This document shows, piece by piece, positions 1-4,994 of a stretch of DNA of 6,089 nt. Numbering within the stretch: the stretch's first letter is position 1; each line of letters begins with the position of its first letter. The notes below the pieces were generated by a model. That model made no database searches, was not told the origin of the DNA, and saw nothing but the letters and a program-made list of their open reading frames with translations. The translations under genes were made by a program, and so were the position numbers. Source of the stretch: Firmicutes bacterium UBA5473 (GTDB lineage: Bacteria; Bacillota; DTU084); assembly GCA_002427165.1 (NCBI GenBank), contig DIQB01000086.1, positions 3,322 through 9,410 on the forward strand, read 5' to 3'.

Positions 1-1
1 G

Positions 2-1126
2 AGGGAGGGGTTTGTGGAAAATATCAACGTCAACCTTTCCCTGATTAGGCGCAGGCTTCGTCACCCCAATCTGAGAGTTGAGCGGCAGATAATAGGAGAT
101 CTATCCAATACCCAAGTGATGATTCTCTACATTGAGGGCCTAGCACCGAAATCCGTGCTGGAAGAATTAAGAAGCAGGCTGGGGCGGATCAAACTCGATG
201 GGGTGCTAGAGAGCAATTATCTGGAAGAGCTGATTGCCGATGCGCCCTTTTCTGTTTTCCCCCAAGTGGATGCCACAGAGCGCCCCGATAGAGTAACTGC
301 AGGCCTTCTGGAAGGTAGGGTTGCCCTGCTCACTGACGGAACTCCTTTTGCTTTGAAGCTGCCTATGGTCTTTATTAATTATCTCCAGGCTGTGGAAGAT
401 TATTATCAAAACTGGATTTTAGCATTTGGGCTGCGTCTTTTGCGTCTTTTGAGCCTTTTGATCGCTCTGCTGTTGCCCGCGGTCTACGTGGCCTTGACAA
501 CATATCACCAAGAGATGTTGCCCACATCACTGGCAGTAAGCCTTGCCATTCAGCGTGAACATGTTCCCTATCCTGCAGTTGTGGAGGCTTTGGTTATGCA
601 AATAATTTTCGAGATTTTAGTGGAGGCAGGCTTGAGACTGCCCAAAACCTTGGGTCAGGCTGTGAGCATTGTGGGGGCCTTGGTGATTGGCGAGGCTGCT
701 GTGAGGGCAGGTCTTATTTCTGAAGCTATGGTGATCGTGGTTTCGGCAACTGCAATTTCTTCTTTTCTCTTTCCTGCCTATAGCCTCTCCCTTGTGATCC
801 GTCTTCTGCGCATTCCCATGATTATCCTCAGCGCGTCATTGGGGTTATTTGGTATTTTTGTAGGAATAATGCTGGTTTTGATTCACCTTGTAAATTTACG
901 CTCCTTTGGGGTGCCTTATTTAACAGGGATCGCTCCCTTTGTTTCGCAAAACCAGAGAGATATTATTATGCGTGCACCATGGTGGAAAATGTTACGGAGG
1001 CCAAAAATTACAGGATACCGCGACCCGATCAGAGAAAAGGAGGGGTTGAAGCCCGGATCTAGCGTAGATGGACGTGAGGATCTGAAAGAGCTTGATGCTG
1101 AAATTAGCCGGGAGGAGAGGGAATGA
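2..1126 (+). CDS. gerAA: GerA-family spore germinant receptor subunit A, 5' partial
   Basis: This is the A subunit of a GerA/GerB/GerK-type germinant receptor, an integral protein of the spore inner membrane that helps convert germinant binding into germination. Which paralogue it is cannot be told. A GTG at 14 could be read as a start (370 residues), but the frame is open to the left edge and reads R-E-G-F before it. That matches the family's conserved REGF(T/V)E...N..LIRRR segment, so the real start is upstream and the N-terminal part of a roughly 480-530 residue protein is missing. Numbered from the GTG, family motifs are ERPDRV at 89-94, LLEGRVALLTDGTPF at 98-112 and LRLPKTLGQAVSIVGALVIGEAAV at 207-230 (quoted in part). 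About five membrane helices lie between residues 135 and 300, followed by a charged, probably cytoplasmic tail. Its stop overlaps the next start as ATGA. Confidence 0.93.
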   Translation, partial: REGFVENINVNLSLIRRRLRHPNLRVERQIIGDLSNTQVMILYIEGLAPKSVLEELRSRLGRIKLDGVLESNYLEELIADAPFSVFPQVDATERPDRVTAGLLEGRVALLTDGTPFALKLPMVFINYLQAVEDYYQNWILAFGLRLLRLLSLLIALLLPAVYVALTTYHQEMLPTSLAVSLAIQREHVPYPAVVEALVMQIIFEILVEAGLRLPKTLGQAVSIVGALVIGEAAVRAGLISEAMVIVVSATAISSFLFPAYSLSLVIRLLRIPMIILSASLGLFGIFVGIMLVLIHLVNLRSFGVPYLTGIAPFVSQNQRDIIMRAPWWKMLRRPKITGYRDPIREKEGLKPGSSVDGREDLKELDAEISREERE

Positions 1127-2316
1127 AGCGTTTGTGGCTGGCAGGGTTCTTGTGCGGCACGCTTTTTTTCTCTGGTTGTTGGAGTAAGCGAGAGATTAAT
1201 GAGCTGGCTATTGTCTCCTCAGCCGCCTTTGATCGTACAGATGAGGGCTGGGAGGTTACCGTTGAGATTTTTCTTCCTTCCTCTTCACAAGGAGCAGGTG
1301 GGGGAGGGATCACCGCTGCACGTCAAGCTTGGCTAGCCAAAGGAAGTGGTCCTACAGTCTTCACTGCCATTCGTAATTTAACTTTGAAAGTACCCAGGCG
1401 GCTATATTGGGCCCACTGCTCTGCGATAATTATCGGAGAGGAGGTAGCTCGCTCTGGCTTGAATCAAGTTTTAGATTTTTGGGATCGAGATCCCGAAGCA
1501 CGACGGAGTGCTTTATTGTTTGTTTACCAGGGGGAGGCAGCTCAGTTGCTAACTAAAAGCTTTGGTGCCATGGAAAGAACAGTGGGCATGCAGCTGGCGG
1601 GTCTGGCAAAGACAAGTAAAATTTCAGGTTATGCTGAGGTTTCAACGCTCCATCAGTTTTTAGTAGCACTATCCCTGCCAGGGGCAGATCCCAGCACAGC
1701 AGGCCTTGTTTTAAGACCGCTGGTTGAGGTTCCGGGGCTTGTGGCGACAGGGAAAAAAGATCTGAAAACAGGTACCACTGTGACGGAGCTGAATTTGGAC
1801 AAGCAGGCGTTGTTTCGACGCACTAAGCTTGTGGGTTGGCTAGATAAAAGGGAAGCCCGGGGGCTCCTTTGGGTTAGAGGTACGATCAAAGATCTGATCA
1901 CAATCCAGGTTCCAGGAAATGGAGAGCAAAAAATCGATTTGGAAGTATTCAATTCAAGCCGTAAGCTGTCAGTTAAGCAAAAGGATGGTATACCCCAAAT
2001 TACAGTGCAAATCGAGCTTGGTTTAGGTTTGGCAAGTCAGGAATCTTCAAAAGAACTGATAAAGCAGAGCCCTTCCTTGGAGCGAAAAGCCCAAATTGTT
2101 GTCGAAAAGGAATTGAAAGCAGCCTGGAGTAAAGCGTGTAAGCTAGAGGTGGATCCTTTTGGGTTTGGGCATTTGATCTACACTAAAAACCCAAAGCTAT
2201 GGCATAAACTCCAGCCCAGTTGGCCCGGTGGGGTTGCAATCCACTGGCAAGTGAGGGCCCAAGTTGAGAGCAGCGGCCTTTCCTTGGGGGGGCCGAGGGA
2301 GCTAGAGGAGCGATGA
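1123..2316 (+). CDS. gerAC: Ger(x)C-family spore germination lipoprotein (C subunit)
   Basis: This is the C subunit of the germinant receptor, a lipoprotein on the outer face of the spore inner membrane. The 397-residue length is normal for the family. The start ATG at 1123 overlaps the upstream stop by 4 bp and is preceded by the strong Shine-Dalgarno stretch GGGAGGAGAGG (1110-1120). The N-terminus is a lipoprotein signal: Lys-Arg, a hydrophobic core, then the lipobox F-S-G-C with the acylated Cys at residue 19. It continues into WSKREINELAIV, a hallmark of Ger(x)C proteins. Other family segments are LYWAHCSAIIIGEEVAR (94-110) and DFWDRDPEARRSALLFV (118-134). The C-terminal domain ends with a helix rich in Lys and Glu (about 318-340), then LEVDPFGFGH (341-350) and P-K-L-W (357-360). 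The frame is intact. It lies directly between the A subunit and a small membrane protein, in one operon. Confidence 0.94.
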   Translation: MKRLWLAGFLCGTLFFSGCWSKREINELAIVSSAAFDRTDEGWEVTVEIFLPSSSQGAGGGGITAARQAWLAKGSGPTVFTAIRNLTLKVPRRLYWAHCSAIIIGEEVARSGLNQVLDFWDRDPEARRSALLFVYQGEAAQLLTKSFGAMERTVGMQLAGLAKTSKISGYAEVSTLHQFLVALSLPGADPSTAGLVLRPLVEVPGLVATGKKDLKTGTTVTELNLDKQALFRRTKLVGWLDKREARGLLWVRGTIKDLITIQVPGNGEQKIDLEVFNSSRKLSVKQKDGIPQITVQIELGLGLASQESSKELIKQSPSLERKAQIVVEKELKAAWSKACKLEVDPFGFGHLIYTKNPKLWHKLQPSWPGGVAIHWQVRAQVESSGLSLGGPRELEER

Positions 2317-2543
2317 TTTATCTTTTTTTGCTTTTGTTCTATGGGTTTATTATTTGGTTGGAAGTCCCGCAGCTGGTTGAGAAAAATGATCATAGGTTAC
2401 TGGCCACCTTTGTGGTTTTAATAGCGCTTGCCATGGGTATGAGTTTAACTTTAGTCTTGTCAGGGGAGATACCCAGTCCCACAATGGCGTTGATGAAGTT
2501 ACTCGCACCCTTGGCAACCAAGGTTTTTGGGTTAAAAATTTGA
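2313..2543 (+). CDS. Small two-helix membrane protein, germinant receptor D-like
   Basis: This 76-residue protein starts at ATG 2313, which overlaps the stop of the lipoprotein gene as ATGA. AGAGGAG (2304-2310) lies close upstream as a ribosome binding site. Two hydrophobic segments are clear: residues about 2-18 (IYLFLLLFYGFIIWLEV) and about 27-49 (HRLLATFVVLIALAMG onward). The remaining tail, roughly 50-76, is Pro- and Leu-containing and possibly amphipathic. Small proteins with two membrane helices are known as 'D' subunits in some gerA-type operons of spore formers, where they modulate receptor function. The placement, size and topology fit that group, but the sequence itself carries no catalytic or binding motif. 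Translational coupling to the C subunit supports a role in the same complex. A chance frame is unlikely given the membrane pattern and the overlap. Confidence 0.78.
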   Translation: MIYLFLLLFYGFIIWLEVPQLVEKNDHRLLATFVVLIALAMGMSLTLVLSGEIPSPTMALMKLLAPLATKVFGLKI

Positions 2544-2556
2544 TGGCCAAAAGCTA

Positions 2557-2571
2557 GACAAAAATGTTGTC
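2557..2571 (+). repeat. Short perfect hairpin after the ger operon
   Basis: GACAA (2557-2561) and TTGTC (2567-2571) form a 5-bp perfect stem with a 5-nt loop, 14 bp past the stop of the small membrane protein. No T-run follows, so it is weak as an intrinsic terminator on its own. It is the first of three hairpins in a row. Confidence 0.3.
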
Positions 2572-2575
2572 CAAA

Positions 2576-2601
2576 GAGGGGTGGGGGTAGCCTCATCCCT
2601 C
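2576..2601 (+). terminator. GC-rich hairpin, possible ger operon terminator
   Basis: GAGGGGTG (2576-2583) pairs with CATCCCTC (2594-2601) in 8 pairs with one G-U wobble and a 10-nt loop. It lies 33 bp after the last ger stop. The stem strength and position suit transcription termination, but there is no T-run after it, so an intrinsic terminator is only a possibility. It abuts the next hairpin, sharing one base. Confidence 0.35.
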
Positions 2602-2633
2602 AGAACTACTTAAACAGGGGAAGTATTGTTCTG
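2601..2633 (+). repeat. Imperfect 11-bp inverted repeat
   Basis: CAGAACTACTT (2601-2611) pairs with AAGTA (2621-2625) and GTTCTG (2628-2633), leaving a 2-nt TT bulge at 2626-2627 and a 9-nt loop. No T-run is present on either strand. It could be a processing or termination structure for the ger transcript, or a scar of a mobile element in this decayed region. The sequence does not decide between these. Confidence 0.4.
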
Positions 2634-2808
2634 AAGAAAACGGAGCTAGTTCGCTCGACGTATTTAAATGGATTCCCAGTCCCCCTATGTTTTATAAAGT
2701 GACGCCTTCATTCCCGCAGCAAGCCGATGGGGTTTTCGGCCAAGTTTCATATAAGTGGACAGTCAAAAGTTTTATGAGCTATGAAACCAGCAAATTCAAA
2801 ACTATGTA
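2634..2808. other. Intergenic DNA without recognisable gene
   Basis: No plausible coding frame with a ribosome binding site is seen on either strand. The only visible structure is a small hairpin with arms GCCGA (2723-2727) and TCGGC (2736-2740) and an 8-nt loop. The segment lies between the ger operon hairpins and the decayed transposase. It may contain the lost 3' end of that mobile element, but no matching terminal repeat could be identified. Confidence 0.5.
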
Positions 2809-3252
2809 TTAGCTGCTCTGGAGTTCTGCTCCCCAGTCAAAGATTGTTTTCACATCATCTTGCATTTGAAAGAACAAGTGCAAAACAGAACCACCGGCTA
2901 GGAGCTCCCATAAGAACTCCTACTGCGCCAAAGAGATGCCCCAAAATGTAGGGTGCTTTAGATGAGTTTTCAGATTCCTGATGTAGCTTTTTAACACCTG
3001 GCATTAAACGTGCTTCATTGGTGACTCGATAGAGAGGGCATACTCCCCTACGATATGAAGCCATGTCTGCCATAGAGATTCAAGTGACCAAGCAGAGGAA
3101 CGGAAAAAATGATTCAAAGCTTCGTAGCAGGCAGGATTAAGCGAAAGATCACGAATGATAGATGTAGTTCCTAAATGATCAGAACGCAGCATCAAACCCA
3201 CAATAGTCGCCACAAAGAAGCTCTGCGAGAAAAACAAGAGCGAAATTGACAC
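2809..3252 (-). pseudogene. Decayed DDE-type transposase remnant, frameshifted
   Basis: Three minus-strand pieces in changing frames join into one transposase-like protein. Piece 1 starts at GTG 3252 and reads FFVATIVGLMLRSDHLGTTS, then NPACYEALNHFFRSSAWSLE, to about 3040. Piece 2, in another frame, reads PLYRVTNEARLMPGVKKLHQ, then ESENSSKAPYILGHLFGAVG, to about 2872. Piece 3, back in the first frame, reads FFQMQDDVKTIFDW and ends at TAA 2809-2811. From memory, MPGVKKLHQESENS and the HFFRSSAWSL segment belong to a group of DDE transposases common in clostridia; I do not assign the IS family. Relative to that recollection, a stretch around 'VGDG.K.SKE', just before EARLMPG, seems deleted, which would remove a catalytic Asp. 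The C-terminal half is also absent. It is therefore not functional, and no terminal repeats were found. Confidence 0.72.
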
Positions 3253-3277
3253 AATATGGAATCTATAAACTTTAACA

Positions 3278-3307
3278 TTGAACTGGTTGATCGCGAAAGA
3301 CTATGCT
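3278..3307 (+). promoter_or_regulatory. Candidate promoter for the leader and MFS gene
   Basis: A -35-like TTGAAC (3278-3283) and a -10-like TATGCT (3302-3307) are separated by 18 bp, in an AT-rich stretch upstream of the structured leader. A perfect TTGACA also occurs at 3246-3251, but it has no convincing -10 at normal spacing (only TTTAAC at 3271, 19 bp away). The transcription start would fall near 3313-3318, giving a leader of about 180 nt. Confidence 0.5.
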
Positions 3308-3374
3308 AAAATATATATGTAACTCTTTAAGCGATTTTATCTCCTTTCGGTGTAGCAACCTAAGGATGCCATAA
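3303..3374 (+). CDS. Short leader peptide frame, tet(M) leader-like
   Basis: The frame ATG 3303 to TAA 3372-3374 encodes 23 residues ending in SDFISFRCSNLRMP. This ending resembles, from memory, the leader peptide (orf12) found before tet(M) in Tn916-type elements, where ribosome movement through the leader controls a downstream attenuator. The usual Met-rich start of that peptide is not present here; residues 2-8 are LKYICNS. The only in-frame ATG overlaps the best -10 box, and no clear Shine-Dalgarno sequence precedes it. So either transcription starts further upstream, or the peptide part is a relic and only the RNA structure is kept. Similarity is recalled, not computed. Confidence 0.42.
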   Translation: MLKYICNSLSDFISFRCSNLRMP

Positions 3375-3400
3375 AATTGCTTGAAAGGGTTACTATTTTT
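3326..3400 (+). promoter_or_regulatory. Transcription attenuator with two competing stems
   Basis: The first structure pairs TTTAAGCGATTTTAT (3326-3340) with ATAAAATTGCTTGAA (3371-3385): 15 pairs including two G-U wobbles. Its 30-nt loop contains an inner stem TCCTT (3342-3346) with AAGGA (3362-3366). The second structure pairs TAGCAACC (3353-3360) with GGTTACTA (3388-3395), 7 of 8 positions, and is directly followed by TTTTT (3396-3400), as in an intrinsic terminator. The two cannot form together without a pseudoknot. The leader reading frame ends within this structure (TAA 3372-3374), so translation could bias the choice. This fits a tet(M)-type attenuation device in front of the MFS gene. 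The pairings are seen in the sequence; the switching is inferred. Confidence 0.6.
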
Positions 3401-3438
3401 ATTGAGAACTTTTGCCTGTCCCAGTCTTTTTAAATGAA

Positions 3439-3501
3439 ATGAATAAATACTTTGAATCGGGAATTATAAGTTTAGCACTTGAAGGGATTTTAATAATATG
3501 A
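3439..3501 (+). CDS. Tiny ORF coupled to the MFS gene start, uncertain
   Basis: ATG 3439 opens a 20-codon frame (MNKYFESGIISLALE...) that ends at TGA 3499-3501, overlapping the MFS start codon as ATGA. The GAAGGG that serves as ribosome binding site for the MFS gene lies inside it. No Shine-Dalgarno sequence precedes its own ATG, which argues against strong translation. It may be a chance frame or a coupling peptide. I include it because the exact 4-bp overlap is notable. Confidence 0.22.
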   Translation: MNKYFESGIISLALEGILII

Positions 3502-4679
3502 CAGCATTACTTGTAATCATTTATATATCGTTTATCAGCTTGGGACTGCCTGACTCACTTCTTGGGAGTGCATGGCCGATCATACAAACTGATTTATCCT
3601 CCGCTTTCAGCATGGCGGGCTATATTTCTATGACCGTTTGTGCTGGAACAGTTGTTTCAAGCCTTTTCAGCAATAGGCTTGTTGCTAAATTCGGCGCGGG
3701 AAAAGTTACACTTGTCAGCGTTGCAATGACAGCTCTCGCATTGTTTGGATATTCTTTTGCACCCAATATTTTTTTATTGTTCGTCATGGCTATACCTCTT
3801 GGACTCGGTGCAGGAAGCGTAGATGCTGCTCTCAACAATTTTGTGGCACTCCATTATCAATCAAAGCATATGAGTTGGCTGCATTGTTTTTGGGGCATTG
3901 GAGCAACTGTAGGTCCAGCAATTATGTCAATGTTTCTGTTAAGTCAAGGCGGTTGGAGAAAGGGCTATATAACCATCGCTATTATTCAAACTGGATTAGT
4001 ATTACTTTTGCTTGTTACACTACCCCTTTGGAAAAAGAGCAACAAAAAAGCAACTGCGATAGATAAACAAAAAGAAACCGTAATAAGCAATCGAGAAGCT
4101 TTGAAAATACCGTATGTCAAGCTTGCGCTTGTTTCATTCGTTTTTTTCTGTGCGACAGAGCTTACGACAGGACTGTGGAGTAGTAGTTATTTAGTTACTG
4201 TAAAAAATTTATCCGCAAGTGATGCGGCACGGTGGGCGGCATATTTTTATGGAGGAATAACCGTCGGAAGGTTAGTGTCGGGCTTCTTGTCAATGAAAAT
4301 CAACAGCACGCAGCTTATCAGAATCGGTCAACTTGTTTGCGTTGCGGGAGCAATTATCTTAATATTGCCGTTGCCTGTTTATTTTTCAATGCTTGGCATC
4401 ATTTTACTTGGACTTGGCACATCTCCGATTTATCCATCAATGTTGCACGAAACGCCAAATAGATTTGGTGCAATGGCATCGGGAGCGATTATGGGATTAC
4501 AGATGGCTTTTGCCTATATTGGAAGTACCTTTTTCCCGCCACTATTCGGGGCAATTGCTTCGGCAACGACAATAAAGGTTTTCCCATATTTTCTACTTAT
4601 CTGTATCCTTATCATGTTGTTTTCCACAGAACTGCTGCAAAAGAAAATTGTCGATAAGCATAAAATTAATGACAAGTAG
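3498..4679 (+). CDS. MFS transporter, 12 TM, possible drug efflux
   Basis: This 393-residue major facilitator superfamily permease of the cytoplasmic membrane has twelve predicted helices, six in each half: about residues 3-25, 37-57, 71-89, 91-113, 126-148, 156-177, 208-231, 245-265, 274-293, 295-313, 328-352 and 361-379. The motif A loop between helices 2 and 3 is SNRLVAKFGAGKVT (58-71). The hydrophilic, Lys-rich loop at 178-205 is the usual central cytoplasmic loop. LPDSLLGSAWP (17-27) and GLGTSPIYPSM (305-315) are typical of a subgroup of unassigned permeases in Firmicutes. The substrate cannot be read from the sequence. The start is ATG 3498 with GAAGGG (3481-3486) upstream. A resistance-style attenuator leader precedes it and a strong terminator follows, so it forms a monocistronic unit. 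Its position between a dead transposase and an IS66 element, and its more AT-rich look than the ger genes, suggest acquisition. A drug-efflux role is inference. Confidence 0.88.
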   Translation: MTALLVIIYISFISLGLPDSLLGSAWPIIQTDLSSAFSMAGYISMTVCAGTVVSSLFSNRLVAKFGAGKVTLVSVAMTALALFGYSFAPNIFLLFVMAIPLGLGAGSVDAALNNFVALHYQSKHMSWLHCFWGIGATVGPAIMSMFLLSQGGWRKGYITIAIIQTGLVLLLLVTLPLWKKSNKKATAIDKQKETVISNREALKIPYVKLALVSFVFFCATELTTGLWSSSYLVTVKNLSASDAARWAAYFYGGITVGRLVSGFLSMKINSTQLIRIGQLVCVAGAIILILPLPVYFSMLGIILLGLGTSPIYPSMLHETPNRFGAMASGAIMGLQMAFAYIGSTFFPPLFGAIASATTIKVFPYFLLICILIMLFSTELLQKKIVDKHKINDK

Positions 4680-4709
4680 AAAAAAATGCACATAATAAAC
4701 TTTTTTAAA

Positions 4710-4764
4710 AAACCCAGTCCGCATCGCTCATAAACGGTGCGGACTGGGTTTGCGCTTACTTTTT
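4710..4764 (+). terminator. Strong, probably bidirectional intrinsic terminator
   Basis: AAACCCAGTCCGCATCG (4710-4726) pairs with CGGTGCGGACTGGGTTT (4735-4751): 17 pairs with one U-G wobble and an 8-nt loop. On the plus strand TTTTT at 4760-4764 follows after 8 nt. On the minus strand the arm runs directly into a run of T (complement of the A-run 4707-4712), so the hairpin would also stop transcription coming from the right. It lies 30 bp after the MFS stop and ends that unit. Confidence 0.88.
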
Positions 4765-4766
4765 AT

Positions 4767-4784
4767 GTAACTGTTCAGTCGCCC
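4767..4784 (+). repeat. Putative IS66 left terminal inverted repeat
   Basis: GTAACTGTTCAGTCGCCC fits the GTAA-starting ends of IS66-family elements and lies at a sensible distance before the transposase gene. The partner repeat is not in the window, so this is assigned by start motif and position only. Confidence 0.5.
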
Positions 4785-4893
4785 ATAAGATTGGATGCTT
4801 AAAACGAGCAACATTTTGATGATAAAGGTTTTGAATAAATATCTTAAATATGTGATGGAAACCCTATTGAATTTGCATCGGTTATCCCCCCAT

Positions 4894-4911
4894 TGAAAAG
4901 TAGTGAAAAGT
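4894..4911 (+). repeat. Direct repeat TGAAAAGT, 10-bp period
   Basis: TGAAAAGT occurs at 4894-4901 and again at 4904-4911, one helical turn apart, in the leader of the IS66 element about 45 bp before its -10 box. A regulator or transposase binding site is conceivable, but two copies in AT-rich DNA may be chance. Confidence 0.25.
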
Positions 4912-4952
4912 GCTATAAACCCGCATGAACACTAGCTTTTCTAACGTTTTTG

Positions 4953-4961
4953 TGTTATAAT
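4953..4961 (+). promoter_or_regulatory. Extended -10 promoter for the IS66 transposase
   Basis: TGTTATAAT contains a consensus TATAAT (4956-4961) with the TGn extension directly upstream. The -35 position 17 bp away (TAGCTT, 4933-4938) is poor, so the extended -10 would carry recognition. The predicted start near 4968 leaves a leader of about 27 nt before the transposase start codon. Confidence 0.55.
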
Positions 4962-4994
4962 TATAGTATCTAAAGCGGAAGGGAAGTGGCTGGC

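Noticed and set aside
14..16. GTG as the true start of the GerA-family protein
   Set aside because: The frame is open to the left edge and the residues before the GTG (R-E-G-F) belong to a conserved family segment, so the gene is cut by the window, not short.
1653..1952. Minus-strand frame of 99 codons within the lipoprotein gene
   Set aside because: It is antisense to a complete Ger(x)C gene whose family motifs run through this stretch; the Ser/Pro/Arg-rich product looks like a shadow.
2350..2596. Minus-strand frames over the small membrane protein gene
   Set aside because: They show no membrane pattern, motif or ribosome binding site. The plus-strand frame is coupled to the operon and has two clean hydrophobic helices.
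3246..3276. Perfect TTGACA (3246) as the main promoter of the MFS unit
   Set aside because: The best -10 partner at usable distance is TTTAAC with a 19-bp gap, weaker than the TTGAAC/TATGCT pair 30 bp downstream. It remains a possible second promoter.
3313..3497. Guanidine, fluoride or other metabolite riboswitch in the MFS leader
   Set aside because: The conserved cores I know for these classes are not visible. A leader peptide with a terminator stem explains the structure better.
3875..4575. Several 60-76 codon plus-strand frames within the MFS gene
   Set aside because: They are alternative frames of an intact membrane-protein gene, with out-of-frame composition and no ribosome binding sites.
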